64,000 bases of DNA from Bacillus sp. B15-48 (GCF_016879755.1 NZ_WOFU01000002.1:124001-188000), one strand, 5' to 3'. Shown: positions 27,441-37,273, numbered from the stretch's first letter. Translations and numbers: made by a program. Notes: generated from the sequence alone by a model not told the origin.

Positions 27441-27860
27441 TTATTTATCACCATCTAAACTAACTTGCCAACCAATACCAAATCGATCTGTTACTTTGCC
27501 ATAACATTTACTCCAAAATGTCTCTTGAAGCTCCATTTCTACTGTTCCTTGTTCTTTTAGTTTGCTAAATGCGTGTTTAACCGCTTCTAAATCTTCACTA
27601 ACAAACGCTAAAGTTATGTTATTTCCCTTTTCATATGCTTGTCCCGGAAAAACATCGGAAAACATGACTCGGCTCCCATTGATATAAAGTTCTGTATGCA
27701 TAACAAGCTCTTTCGCTTCCACCGGAAGTTCAAACTCTGGATTCGGCGGCGCATCTCCAAAAGTCATAATTTGTGGTTTTTCAGTAGCGAACGCTTCCGA
27801 GTATAACTCTACTGCCTCTCGACAATTCCCATTAAACGTTATGTAGACATTAATAGACAT
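27441..27860 (-). CDS. VOC-superfamily protein, PhnB-like
   Basis: The 139-aa protein follows the PhnB/glyoxalase-like layout: VYITFNGNCREAVELYSEAF, the NPEF...VMHTELYINGSRVMFSDVFPG strand block and the closing CYGKVTDRFGIGWQVS. Many members are uncharacterised metalloenzyme-like or binding proteins. ATG 27860 has AGGAG 8 nt upstream and is preferred to ATG 27866. Function unknown. Confidence 0.8.
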   Translation of the reverse strand: MSINVYITFNGNCREAVELYSEAFATEKPQIMTFGDAPPNPEFELPVEAKELVMHTELYINGSRVMFSDVFPGQAYEKGNNITLAFVSEDLEAVKHAFSKLKEQGTVEMELQETFWSKCYGKVTDRFGIGWQVSLDGDK

Positions 27861-27982
27861 ATTCACAACTCCTATTATTAAAATTCTTACTTAGTCTAGC
27901 TAATAACGTTAACGGAAGCAAACCCCAACTAAATGTGATTGATGTCTATTATATTTTAGAAATAAGCGATTGAGAGTTCTTC

Positions 27983-28711
27983 CTATCTAAACCATTCTGT
28001 TAAACAAACCATGGAAATAAAACCAAAAATAAAAGCGATTGTTGAGGCTCTCTCATTTCCATCACCATGACTTTCAGGAATAAGTTCCTTATAGACAACA
28101 AAAAGCATGGATCCCGCTGCAAATGCGAGACCATAAGGAATGATAGTTACAAACGATTCGCCAAAGAACATCCCGACAATTCCCGCAAATAACTCAATTA
28201 CTGCTGTTAATGAAGCTAGTAAGATTGCATTCCATCTGCTTACGTTTTGTGTAACTAAAAACAAGGCGATTAAAAACCCATCAGGGATGTTTTGTAATCC
28301 AATTGCAAAAGCAACTACAGTACCTAACTCTTGGCGATCACTCACATTACTAATCCCGACAGACAAACCTTCTGGTAAATTATGAAAAGACATCGCAATC
28401 ATAAACAATAGAATGCTTGATCTTGAAGTCTTTTTATGCTTATTTGAATGGTCAAAATCGACATGAGGAATTAGACTTTCAAGCAAAGTTAGAGCGAATG
28501 TTCCTATTAAGATGCCAATTACTAGCACAAACATATTTGATAACTTTAAGGCTGACGGAATAAGCCCATAGGCGGATGCTGCAACCATGATACCTGCCGT
28601 ATAAGCTAGCAATACATCTTTCCCTTTATGTGATAAATTTTTTATAAATAAAACAGGCAACGCTCCTAGCGCAGTACAAAAAGATGAAATAAAAATTGGC
28701 AGTAAATTCAT
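27983..28711 (-). CDS. ZIP-family metal transporter
   Basis: The 242-aa protein has about eight membrane helices. It has a His-containing cytoplasmic loop (VDFDHSNKHKK) and the two metal-coordinating helices of ZIP proteins, SFHNLPEGLSVG and GLQNIPDGFLIAL. The GufA subgroup of ZIPs, found in bacteria, imports zinc and other divalent metals. The start ATG follows AGGAGG. No Zur box was seen directly upstream. It is monocistronic. Confidence 0.88.
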   Translation of the reverse strand: MNLLPIFISSFCTALGALPVLFIKNLSHKGKDVLLAYTAGIMVAASAYGLIPSALKLSNMFVLVIGILIGTFALTLLESLIPHVDFDHSNKHKKTSRSSILLFMIAMSFHNLPEGLSVGISNVSDRQELGTVVAFAIGLQNIPDGFLIALFLVTQNVSRWNAILLASLTAVIELFAGIVGMFFGESFVTIIPYGLAFAAGSMLFVVYKELIPESHGDGNERASTIAFIFGFISMVCLTEWFR

Positions 28712-28811
28712 TCAAACCTCCTAAACTATAATTATTTCATCTTATGTTAAAAACCTTTCAACAATCACAAAAAAGCAATGTAACAATTGATTCTCTTTCA
28801 TATTCAAAGTC

Positions 28812-28848
28812 TAATAAACGCCTCCTCTGTAAAGGAGACGTTTATTAG
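28812..28848 (-). terminator. Terminator after a 50-aa gene
   Basis: The arms TAATAAACG-C-CTCCT and AGGAG-A-CGTTTATTA form a long stem just downstream of the stop codon at 28852. Confidence 0.7.
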
Positions 28849-28851
28849 ATT

Positions 28852-29004
28852 TCAGGTTTCCTCATCAATATCTACTTTTTTTTCATCATCCCCTACTACT
28901 AATTGCAATAAGTCATTACTTAGTGTTTCCAAAGAAGCAATAAAACCCCCTTTGGATTCACTATCTACATGAATGGCATGTTCGACTTTGTCCTGCTTTT
29001 TCAA
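28852..29004 (-). CDS. Small acidic protein, 50 aa, unknown function
   Basis: TTG 29002-29004 follows TAGGAGGTGAAG and opens a 50-codon frame that ends at TGA 28852. The product starts MKKQDKVEHAIHVDSESKGG and ends in an acidic tail (GDDEKKVDIDEET). It has no membrane segment. The strong SD, clean frame and immediate terminator make it a real gene. I do not recognise a family. Confidence 0.65.
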   Translation of the reverse strand: MKKQDKVEHAIHVDSESKGGFIASLETLSNDLLQLVVGDDEKKVDIDEET

Positions 29005-29171
29005 ACACTTCACCTCCTAAGTTAGTTTTAGCATCTTCTATTTAATTATGAATATTTTTTGAAAATCAAAAACAAAAACAAGCAATCCAAATTTTTAACT
29101 ATTATGTTTAAATATTATTTTCAAAATAGTTGAACTTTTTTAATTTCATTATTATAATAATAGTTAACAAG

Positions 29172-29189
29172 ATTCACTATTTGGTGAAT
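29172..29189 (+). promoter_or_regulatory. Inverted repeat, candidate operator of the TRAP operon
   Basis: ATTCAC-TATTTG-GTGAAT is a perfect 6-bp inverted repeat with 6-bp spacing, 64 nt before the dctP start. It could bind a dimeric regulator (GntR or IclR type); no regulator gene is adjacent. Confidence 0.4.
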
Positions 29190-29205
29190 TTTATAAAAAC
29201 AATGT

Positions 29206-29219
29206 TGTAAGCGTTTCAT
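29206..29219 (+). promoter_or_regulatory. cre-like site upstream of the TRAP operon
   Basis: TGTAAGCGTTTCAT resembles the CcpA operator (WTGNAANCGNWNNCW) with a one-base shortening of the second half. It lies 34 nt before the start of dctP. Catabolite repression of a carboxylate uptake operon would make sense. Confidence 0.4.
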
Positions 29220-29252
29220 ATTTTTACTTTATTCAAGGGGGAAATAATAAAA

Positions 29253-30281
29253 ATGACAAAAAAGGGAAAATTCAGGAGTTTAGTAGCGATCATGTTTCTT
29301 ACTACTCTCGCTATCTTAACAGCCTGTGGGAATTCACAGTCAAGCGGGGGTAATACAGAGACAAATGGAGATGGGACTTACACATTTAAAGCATCACATG
29401 TTGTCCAGGAAACTCATATTTGGCATAAAACTGCAGAAAAATTTGGCGAAGAACTTGAAAAACTATCAGATGGTCGCATGAAACTGGATATCTATTCTGC
29501 TTCACAATTAGGCCAAGAACAGGATATGGTTCAACAACTAGAAACCGGCTCACTTGACTTTGGGTTTCTGACAAACGCTTACATGAGTACACGCCAAGAT
29601 TCATTAAATTCATGGTTTATGCCTTTTGCATTTAGCAATCTTGAAGAGGCTGCTCAAATGCGAGAATCAGAGCCAGCTAAAGAAATGTTGAAAGAATTAG
29701 AGTCTCAAGGGTTAATAGGGTTAGATTTTATTTTTGCAGGCAACCGCCACATTTTAATGAAGGATGGACATATTCAATCACCAGGAGACCTGAAAGGAAA
29801 GAAAGTACGGATTATCGGCAGCCCTTCCGTGCAAATGTTCTGGGAAGGAACAGGAGCAGGACCGACAGCGATGCCATTACCTGAAGTCTATACCTCTTTG
29901 CAAACGGGTGTTATCGATGGAATGGATATTGATTTAGACGCTTTGGTTACAGAAAAATATTATGAAAATGCTGAATATCTCACACTTACGAACCATGCTA
30001 CGTTTCCATCTGTCATCGTAATGGGCAAGCCTTCCTATGATAAGCTTTCGGCTGAAGATCAGGAAATTGTGAAAGCAGCACTTAACAATGCAGTCGCTTG
30101 GGGCGTAAAAGAAGCAATCGAGCGTGAAGATTCAAATTTAGAAGAACTAGAAAAGCTTGGGGTTAAAGTTGAAAAGATTTTGGATCCTTCATCATTTAAC
30201 GACATCACAACTAGAGTAAATGATGAATTTGCTACAAAATCACCGGTCATTCAAGCCTTTCTTGATGAACTAGATAAGTAA
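29253..30281 (+). CDS. dctP: TRAP transporter substrate-binding lipoprotein (DctP type)
   Basis: The 342-aa product has a lipobox (AILTAC, Cys about residue 25) and the DctP fold. It has KASHVVQETHIWHK near the start, YSASQLGQEQDMVQQLETGSLD and the DLKGKKVRIIGSP block with the Arg that binds the carboxylate. It should capture an organic acid outside the cell and deliver it to DctQM. The ATG follows AAGGGGG. Substrate not predictable by eye. Confidence 0.9.
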   Translation: MTKKGKFRSLVAIMFLTTLAILTACGNSQSSGGNTETNGDGTYTFKASHVVQETHIWHKTAEKFGEELEKLSDGRMKLDIYSASQLGQEQDMVQQLETGSLDFGFLTNAYMSTRQDSLNSWFMPFAFSNLEEAAQMRESEPAKEMLKELESQGLIGLDFIFAGNRHILMKDGHIQSPGDLKGKKVRIIGSPSVQMFWEGTGAGPTAMPLPEVYTSLQTGVIDGMDIDLDALVTEKYYENAEYLTLTNHATFPSVIVMGKPSYDKLSAEDQEIVKAALNNAVAWGVKEAIEREDSNLEELEKLGVKVEKILDPSSFNDITTRVNDEFATKSPVIQAFLDELDK

Positions 30282-30364
30282 AGAAATAAATCCATTTTTA
30301 AAAATTAAGTAAAGATATGATTATACAACCAAGCTTTCCGTTATGATCTAACTGAAAATTGGGC

Positions 30365-30395
30365 TACCCTGCTTCCAAATTTAAGATGCAGGGTA
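30365..30395 (+). terminator. Intercistronic hairpin between dctP and dctQ
   Basis: The arms TACCCTGC / GCAGGGTA with a 15-nt loop are followed by AAATTTTTG. The hairpin sits in the 167-bp gap after dctP. It could partly stop transcription or protect the dctP end of the mRNA, giving more binding protein than membrane subunits. Confidence 0.5.
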
Positions 30396-30448
30396 AATTT
30401 TTGCACCAACTCCTAAATGAATGTTGAGAGTTACAGGGGGGACTACTA

Positions 30449-30943
30449 ATGAAACTGATTCACATCATAAGCGATGGAATCTATAAACTAGAAAAACTAG
30501 CCGCTATTGTCCTATGTCTAATCATACTCATCTCCTTATCTGCTGGGGTGATTTATCGTTATTTTTTAAGCAGCCCATTAACATGGTCGGATGAAACGGC
30601 AATTTTTTCACTTATATGGTTAACTTTTATAGGCGGTAGCATGAGCATCAAGCGGCAAAACGCCCCTGCAATTACGATCATTTATGATCGACTTCATGGA
30701 ATGGCAAGAAAAATATTCCTTATCTTCAGTACAATTGCTGTTTTCGTTTTTGTCGCCTATATTTTGTATCTTTCGATTAATTGGCTATCATCACCTAATA
30801 TTTCCGTCCAAAAGTCAAGTTCGATGCAAATGCCAATGATTTATGCATATTTAAGCGTTCCAGTCAGCTTTTTATTAATGACCATTCATTCATTGGATGT
30901 CATCATTAAAAATTTGCGATTAAAGAAGGAGGGGATTTTTTAA
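30449..30943 (+). CDS. dctQ: TRAP transporter small membrane subunit (DctQ)
   Basis: The 164-aa protein has four membrane helices and the DctQ signature SSPLTWSDETAIFSLIWLTFIGG. It supports the large subunit in sodium-coupled uptake. The ATG follows CAGGGGGG at ideal spacing. The large-subunit gene begins 1 nt after its stop codon. Confidence 0.92.
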   Translation: MKLIHIISDGIYKLEKLAAIVLCLIILISLSAGVIYRYFLSSPLTWSDETAIFSLIWLTFIGGSMSIKRQNAPAITIIYDRLHGMARKIFLIFSTIAVFVFVAYILYLSINWLSSPNISVQKSSSMQMPMIYAYLSVPVSFLLMTIHSLDVIIKNLRLKKEGIF

Positions 30944-30944
30944 A

Positions 30945-32219
30945 ATGGCAATCGCTCTATTACTATTTATCATCCTCCTTCTACTCCGAGTTCCAATCGC
31001 GTTTGTACTCGGAATAACAACTGTAATTTATATTTTTGCATCAAGCAATTTAGGTTTGGTAGCAACCGTCCCCCAACGACTATACTCAGGATTAGAAACT
31101 TATAGTCTTTTAGCCATTCCGCTTTTTATGATGGCAGGTGAATTGATGAATTCTGGTGGAATTACTTCAAGACTGATTTCCTTTGCTAAAACACTGGTCG
31201 GTCACTTCCGAGGCGGTTTGGCCTATGTAAATGTGATTGCAAATATGTTATTAGCTTCGATTATTGGTTCTGCAACCGCCCAAATTGCAATGATGAGCAG
31301 GGTGATGGTCCCTTCCATGGAGAAAGAAGGCTACCCTAGAGAATTCAGCTCTGCCACAACGGCATCAGCTGGTTTATTAGGCCCAATCATCCCTCCTAGT
31401 ATGATGTTTATTATTTACGGGGTCGGATCTGGTGCATCAATTGGTTCGATGTTCCTCGCAGGTGTGGTCCCAGGTCTCATCCTTGGTTTTTTGTTTGCAA
31501 TCCTAATCGGATACTTTGGATGGAAACAAAAATGGCCAACAAGCAAAAAAGCGACAATTGTGGAGATGGGTATTTCATTTTTGAAGGTTCTCCCTGCTTT
31601 ACTCGTACCAGTCATCATTATCGCGGGAATATTAAGCGGAGCTTTTACACCGACTGAATCAGCAGCGATTGCTTGTATTGTTGCCCTAATCGTAGGATTC
31701 TTCTTTTATAAAGAATTAAAACTGAAAGACTTACCTGGTGTGATGATTAATACGACGATTTCAACCGCAACAATTACGATGTTAATTGCGATGGCAAATT
31801 TATTTGGCTGGATGCTTTCGTTTGAAAAAATCCCTCATGCAATTGCCACATGGATGACGTCTTTATCAGATAATCCTTTAGTATTTTTACTTATTGTGAA
31901 CATCGTATTGCTCTTTATCGGTATGTTTATGGATGGAATTGCAGCATTAATTATTCTAGTTCCGATTTTCACACCAATTATCGCAAATTACGGAATTGAT
32001 CCTGTTCATTTTGGTGTCATCATTTGTATTAACTTAACGATTGGATTATTAACCCCACCTGTCGGTACAGGGTTATATATCGCTTCATCACTTGGAAATG
32101 TACGATTAGAAACTTTATCAAAAGCGATTCTTCCATTTTTAGCTGTTTCGTTCGTCGCCTTAGCAATCATAACCTACTGGCCTGCTGTCGTGTTATGGCT
32201 ACCAGCATTCTTAAACTAA
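30945..32219 (+). CDS. dctM: TRAP transporter large membrane subunit (DctM)
   Basis: The 424-aa protein has about twelve helices and the DctM motifs LLAIPLFMMAGELM, SASIIGSATAQIAMMS-like block, TASAGLLGPIIPPS and NLTIGLLTPPVGTGLY. It forms the transport pathway with DctQ. AAGGAGGGG precedes the ATG. Last gene of a complete, intact operon with a terminator right after it. Confidence 0.93.
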   Translation: MAIALLLFIILLLLRVPIAFVLGITTVIYIFASSNLGLVATVPQRLYSGLETYSLLAIPLFMMAGELMNSGGITSRLISFAKTLVGHFRGGLAYVNVIANMLLASIIGSATAQIAMMSRVMVPSMEKEGYPREFSSATTASAGLLGPIIPPSMMFIIYGVGSGASIGSMFLAGVVPGLILGFLFAILIGYFGWKQKWPTSKKATIVEMGISFLKVLPALLVPVIIIAGILSGAFTPTESAAIACIVALIVGFFFYKELKLKDLPGVMINTTISTATITMLIAMANLFGWMLSFEKIPHAIATWMTSLSDNPLVFLLIVNIVLLFIGMFMDGIAALIILVPIFTPIIANYGIDPVHFGVIICINLTIGLLTPPVGTGLYIASSLGNVRLETLSKAILPFLAVSFVALAIITYWPAVVLWLPAFLN

Positions 32220-32248
32220 AAAAGTGGGTGCCTCGCACCCACTTTTTT
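32218..32248 (+). terminator. Terminator of the TRAP operon
   Basis: GTGGGTGC-CTC-GCACCCAC is followed by TTTTTT, with an A-run before it. It starts in the dctM stop codon. Confidence 0.9.
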
Positions 32249-32375
32249 AGTTTATTTTAGAAAAGTTTCATCTATTAATTGTTATTCAGCTAAGCATATA
32301 AAAACTGTTCCATTTTCCCTATTTAGATTATAATAATGGAAGAGGTTTTTCGATTAATGCGGAAGGATTGTTTAC

Positions 32376-33863
32376 ATGGAATTAATTGGCTCGTTATTAT
32401 TTATCTTATCTGTCATGCTAATAATTGGTGTATTAGCGACAAAATTTTCTTCGCGTCTTGGACTCCCTGCCCTAATTCTGTTTCTTATTGGGGGAATGCT
32501 CCTCAACAAGGTCATATTTTTTGAGGATGTTCAGTTAACACAATTTATTGGTACATTAGCATTAATTATCATCCTCTTTGATGGTGGAACACAAACAAAA
32601 TGGACGAAGATTCGCCCGATTCTTGTACCTGCCACGTCATTAGCTACTTTTGGCGTGTTTATTACCTCTGCTGTCACCGGTATTGCCGCGATGTACATAT
32701 TAGATTTTTCCTTATTAGAAGGCCTTCTTTTAGGAGCAATTGTCGGCTCAACGGATGCAGCTGCCGTATTTTCAGTTCTAGGAAATAAAAATTTTAATAA
32801 GCGTTTAACAGCTACATTAGAAGCGGAGTCTGGCTCCAATGACCCAATGGCTGTTTTTCTCACTGTAACATTAATACAAATGATTCAACTACCAGAGCTG
32901 TCCATTTGGTATGCAATTGGCAGTTTAGTCCTACAAATGACTCTCGGCCTTGTTTTAGGACTGGGACTTGGAAAATTAACTGTAATCATTATAAACAGTA
33001 TCAAACTCGACATTTCAGGATTGTATCCTGTTTTGGCAATGGGTGCAGCGATATTAACGTATGCAGTCACCGATTTCTTAGGTGGAAGTGGATTGTTAGC
33101 CGTTTACGTTATGGCCGTATTTGTCGGGAACAGCGACTTAACACATCGTTTTTCCATCTTGCGATTTAATGAAGGGTTTGCATGGATGATGCAAATCGTG
33201 ATGTTCGCCCTTCTAGGATTGCTCGTCTTCCCTAACCAATTAACCGCTGTTTTCTGGGAAGGTATTTTAATTGTTATCATCTTAATGTTTGTTGCACGAC
33301 CAATCGCGGTGTTTATCTCAATGATGTTTATGAAATATACGGTAAAAGAAAAATTATTTATTTCATGGGCTGGCTTAAAAGGTGCCGTCCCAATCGTTTT
33401 AGCCACTTATCCGATTGTAGCAGGATTAGACAGTAGCAATCAGATTTTTAATACTGTATTTTTCGTAGTCTTCATTTCAGCTTTAGTACAAGGTGGTACA
33501 TTGTCTTGGTTTGCTGAGAAACTAGGTTTAACGAGTGAGGACGAGGACGAAAATGCGAGCATTGAATTAATTAACTTAGGAACAACGAACTCAGAAATAA
33601 TGAAAGTCACAATACCAAAAAAAGCTCCTGCAATCGGGATATCATTACTCGACTTACAACTACCGGTAAATACATTAATCATTGGAATTATCCGCAAGGA
33701 AAAATTACTAACTCCTACAGGATTATCAGTGATTGAAAAGGGAGATACATTATTTGTCCTTTGTGAAAATAAGGAGCATCGGAGGGAAGCAAAATCCGCA
33801 TTATTAGGGGAAGATAAGCAACGAAATAAAGCAACTGTCAAAAAGGAATCACCAGAAGATTAG
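32376..33863 (+). CDS. K+/H+ antiporter, CPA1 type with C-terminal RCK domain
   Basis: The 495-aa protein has about twelve membrane helices with the CPA1 motifs ILFDGGTQTKW, GAIVGSTDAAAVFSVL and ESGSNDPMAVFLTV, followed by a TrkA-C domain (about residues 405-480). The layout matches NhaP2/CvrA-type potassium/proton antiporters used in volume and pH control. The ATG (32376) follows a purine-rich SD. Monocistronic. Ion choice is inferred from the domain layout. Confidence 0.88.
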   Translation: MELIGSLLFILSVMLIIGVLATKFSSRLGLPALILFLIGGMLLNKVIFFEDVQLTQFIGTLALIIILFDGGTQTKWTKIRPILVPATSLATFGVFITSAVTGIAAMYILDFSLLEGLLLGAIVGSTDAAAVFSVLGNKNFNKRLTATLEAESGSNDPMAVFLTVTLIQMIQLPELSIWYAIGSLVLQMTLGLVLGLGLGKLTVIIINSIKLDISGLYPVLAMGAAILTYAVTDFLGGSGLLAVYVMAVFVGNSDLTHRFSILRFNEGFAWMMQIVMFALLGLLVFPNQLTAVFWEGILIVIILMFVARPIAVFISMMFMKYTVKEKLFISWAGLKGAVPIVLATYPIVAGLDSSNQIFNTVFFVVFISALVQGGTLSWFAEKLGLTSEDEDENASIELINLGTTNSEIMKVTIPKKAPAIGISLLDLQLPVNTLIIGIIRKEKLLTPTGLSVIEKGDTLFVLCENKEHRREAKSALLGEDKQRNKATVKKESPED

Positions 33864-33867
33864 ATGT

Positions 33868-33905
33868 AAAAAACCTGTGCTCTTAATAATAGGCACAGGT
33901 TTTTT
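33868..33905. terminator. Convergent terminator, antiporter / LLM oxidoreductase
   Basis: The arms AAAAAACCTGTGC and GCACAGGTTTTTT form a bidirectional terminator. Confidence 0.85.
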
Positions 33906-33914
33906 ACAACTTTT

Positions 33915-34976
33915 TTACCCTTTTAGCTCATTTTCATCTTCCCATTTCGCTACTTCTTCACGTACAACCGGTGCTACCTCATTCCCAAACAATTCAATCG
34001 CTTTCATAACCTCTTCATGTGGCATCGTTCCAACAGGGACATGGAGCATAAACCTAGTAATCCCGACATTTTTACGCAAATGGATAATTTTGTCGGCAAC
34101 CGTTTGCGGATCTCCAACATACAATGCCCCTTCGAAGCTTCGCGCAAAATCATAACTTGACCGATCATATGGCCCCCAACCACGTTCTCGACCTAATTTA
34201 TTCATTGCTTGTTGAGTAGAAGGAAAAAATTTATCTGCAGCCTCTTCAAGATTCCCTGCTATAAAGCCATGTGAATGGGAAGCAACAGGCAATTTTGCTA
34301 CATCATGTCCAGCTTTTGCAGCTGCTCGTTTATATAGACGTACGAGTGGTTCAAATTGCAGCGGCTTTCCACCAATGATTGCGAGGACAAGTGGCAATCC
34401 GAGAAGGCCCGCACGGACAACTGACTGTGACGTCCCACCACTCCCAATCCAAACAGGTAAAGGGTTTTGTACAGGACGAGGATAAATGCCAAGATTATTT
34501 ATTGCCGGTCGATGTTGACCTTTCCAAGTAATTTTCTCATTCTCGCGTATTTTCAATAACAACTCCAATTTTTCATCGAACAACTCATCATAATCATTTA
34601 AGTCATAACCGAATAATGGGAATGATTCGATAAACGACCCCCTGCCCGCCATAATCTCTGCTCTTCCATTCGAAAGTGCATCAAGGGTAGCAAAGTCTTG
34701 AAATACACGAACAGGGTCAGCTGATGAAAGCACAGTCACAGCGCTTGTTAAACGAATACGAGTCGTTTGCGTTGCCGCTGCAGCTAACACAACAGCAGGT
34801 GAAGATGCCGCATAATCTTCCCGATGATGTTCACCGACACCAAAAATATCTAAACCCACTTGATCTGCCAATACTATTTCTTCTACTACTTCAGAAATTC
34901 GTTGAGCATGACTAATGACCTCACCCGTTTTTACATCTGGAGTCGTCTCAACAAATGTACTAATCCCTAACTCCAC
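33915..34976 (-). CDS. LLM-class flavin-dependent oxidoreductase
   Basis: The 353-aa luciferase-like protein begins MELGISTFVETTPD and has GVGEHHREDYAASSPAVVLAAAA, GRAEIMAGRGSFIESFPLFG and PVWIGSGG. It probably uses FMN; partner and substrate are unknown. The frame is open upstream to 35075, but GTG 34976 has GGAGGG 7 nt before it and matches the family start exactly, so I use it. Confidence 0.85.
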   Translation of the reverse strand: MELGISTFVETTPDVKTGEVISHAQRISEVVEEIVLADQVGLDIFGVGEHHREDYAASSPAVVLAAAATQTTRIRLTSAVTVLSSADPVRVFQDFATLDALSNGRAEIMAGRGSFIESFPLFGYDLNDYDELFDEKLELLLKIRENEKITWKGQHRPAINNLGIYPRPVQNPLPVWIGSGGTSQSVVRAGLLGLPLVLAIIGGKPLQFEPLVRLYKRAAAKAGHDVAKLPVASHSHGFIAGNLEEAADKFFPSTQQAMNKLGRERGWGPYDRSSYDFARSFEGALYVGDPQTVADKIIHLRKNVGITRFMLHVPVGTMPHEEVMKAIELFGNEVAPVVREEVAKWEDENELKG

Positions 34977-35191
34977 GCACAAACCCTCCATTCTTCCATA
35001 GAAAAGAATATCTCCTATTGATTTATTTACCATACCATTTTTATCTTGAATTAAAAAGAATGAACAATCAAACAACTATTTTTATATCTATAGTAAAAAG
35101 AATTCAAAAAATAAAGTAGGGAAACCTTTCACAAGGCTCCCCCCTTATCAAACCGTACGTGCCCTATTAAGGCATACGGCTTACCAACGTG

Positions 35192-36634
35192 TTACATTGA
35201 ATACTTTGCTATTCTTTGTGCATAGTTCATTTTGCGAACGCGGTCAGGTGTATAATACTCCCTTCCGCGTTCTTTTGCTTTTTGGACCTTCTTTTGTTGT
35301 TTCTTCTCTTGGCTCTTCTTCATATAATCAATGTAGGATTCTGGAGTATAGCCATATTGTTTTCCGTAGTAATATTGAAAAGTCGCTACCAATCCGATTC
35401 GAACGAAGAACTCGATATTCCATTTCGTTGTCATTGTCCACCCTTTTCTTTGACTTGGGTGTTTATGAATCATGCATACTCGTAACCTTCTTCTAATATA
35501 GCCATCAATTGCCTTTAATTCATTTCCAATGACATTAAAGTAGCAGTTGCTTTTTAATCCATATTCTTCGTTTGCCTTTATTGCTTCCCAAAGAGTTAGA
35601 AAGTAATTTACTTTTCCTCTAATTACAGGATTTACTTTCTCTATCCAAACCTCTTTACTATATGTAAAGGTCTTTCTCGTTTTGGTTTTTATCTTTTGGC
35701 GAAAGTCATCCCATGTGGACTCTTTAGGTTTAGCTATGAAGTATGGTTTTCCATCTTTCTTTCGGTTTCTCCAGTGTTCAAAGGTGAATCCTAAGAAATC
35801 GAAATCATCATGGTTAAAATCCACGACTTTGGTCTTCTCGATAGAGATTTCTAAGCCCAATTCTGCTAGTTTGCCTTTGGTAATTTGTTCGGCTCGTTTG
35901 ATGTCTTCCTTTGTTTTCGCAAATAGAAGAAAATCATCCGCATAACGCACAAAACGAATTCCATTAAGGTCTAGTTCCCAATCTAATTCATTTAAATAGA
36001 GGTTCGCAAGAAGTGGTGAAATTACGCCTCCTTGCGGAGTGCCAGAATCTGTTTGATGGAATTTGCCTTCTTCCATATAGCCAGCTTTTAACCATTTCCA
36101 GATAAGGTCTAGGACGGTCCCATCTGCTATATATTTCTGAAGCACCTTCATCAATTTCTTATGTGGAATATTGTCAAAGAAGCCTTTAATATCGCAATCA
36201 TAGATATAGTTATAGCCTTTTTCCACGTTCCACATTATAAGCTGCACTACTCTTTTAGCACCTCTATTTGGGCGGTAGCCACATGACCAGTTGTGGAAAA
36301 TAAATTCTTCACATTTTGGTTCTATTACGTTTACTACGGCTTGTTGGACAATGCGGTCTTCAATGTTGGGGATTCCAAGTGGTCGCATTTTTCCATTTTT
36401 CTTGGGAATATACTGTCTTCTGACAGGTGATGGTGTGTATTCTTTCGCTCGAAGTTTCGCAAGAAGTTGATTGATATTCTCGTTCTCGTTAGCTTCGTAG
36501 CTTTGAATGGTCTCACCATCGATTCCACCAGCTCCATTGTTAGACTTTACCTTTTCCCAGGCAGCCATTAGTTTTCGGTCAAAGAGAATTTGTCCGTAGA
36601 TACTATGCCATTTCAATTTCAGTTCTTGATTCAA
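35192..36634 (-). CDS. ltrA: Group II intron reverse transcriptase/maturase
   Basis: The 480-aa protein has RT domains 0-7: RQYIPKKNGKMRPLGIPNIED, CDIKGFFDNIPH, SGTPQGGVISPLLANLYL and the active-site RYADD. The maturase X domain follows (WIEKVNPVIRGKVNYF) with a basic C-terminal tail (EKKQQKKVQKAKERGREYY). No HNH endonuclease domain is present. It would help the intron fold, splice and reverse-splice into DNA. The ATG lies inside the intron, about 650 nt from its 5' end. Full length, without frameshift. Confidence 0.93.
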   Translation of the reverse strand: MNQELKLKWHSIYGQILFDRKLMAAWEKVKSNNGAGGIDGETIQSYEANENENINQLLAKLRAKEYTPSPVRRQYIPKKNGKMRPLGIPNIEDRIVQQAVVNVIEPKCEEFIFHNWSCGYRPNRGAKRVVQLIMWNVEKGYNYIYDCDIKGFFDNIPHKKLMKVLQKYIADGTVLDLIWKWLKAGYMEEGKFHQTDSGTPQGGVISPLLANLYLNELDWELDLNGIRFVRYADDFLLFAKTKEDIKRAEQITKGKLAELGLEISIEKTKVVDFNHDDFDFLGFTFEHWRNRKKDGKPYFIAKPKESTWDDFRQKIKTKTRKTFTYSKEVWIEKVNPVIRGKVNYFLTLWEAIKANEEYGLKSNCYFNVIGNELKAIDGYIRRRLRVCMIHKHPSQRKGWTMTTKWNIEFFVRIGLVATFQYYYGKQYGYTPESYIDYMKKSQEKKQQKKVQKAKERGREYYTPDRVRKMNYAQRIAKYSM

Positions 36635-37273
36635 TGCTTATTCCACACCTTTCATTGTGTACATCCAGTTCGTTTTACCGAGGTAACGTGTTCTGTTTTC
36701 ATTACACACCTCTATTAGAGTAGAACCACGAGGTCGCATCCCCTTCCGTTCGGAATGTGTTTAGTCACATTCTTACTTCCGTACTATGAGAGCGTCTGAC
36801 TTCTTCACTCGTAATGTCAACTTCGAATTACTCTTATATGACACCACCTGAAATTGAGAGTGAAGACCTCACGGGGTCATTACACTTTCCTTCTAAACAT
36901 ACCCAGCACCTTCACTTGATAAGCTCCCTTTAATCGGCTGGCTCTTTGATTAAAGGACTCCTGTAATTTACAGTGAGGACTTCCCGTTATTCTCGCACAG
37001 TCGTCAACTTACCCGGCCGTATGTGCTTCACGCTTTCGCATTTGGGTCTGCTTATCCGTCTACGGGTCTCTCGACATTCCGCATCTCCTTCAGACATTAC
37101 TTCACAATAATGCCCTAGATTAGACTTCATAGGTTGTGCCAGCACTCCTATGGGAGGACTTACACCTCCGAGAGAGATAACCTTCCAGGATTCGGGGACC
37201 GTTTTACCGCCGTAGCGTGTCCCAACCTATATAAGTTAGTTCTTGCAGTGGTCCTGCAAAGGTGCAACTGCCC
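36635..37273 (-). ncRNA. Group II intron RNA, domains I to early IV
   Basis: This gene-less 640-bp stretch is the 5' part of the intron ribozyme. It is rich in short stems and GNRA-like loops. The ORF sits in domain IV. The in-frame reading frames here are not genes. Confidence 0.75.
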
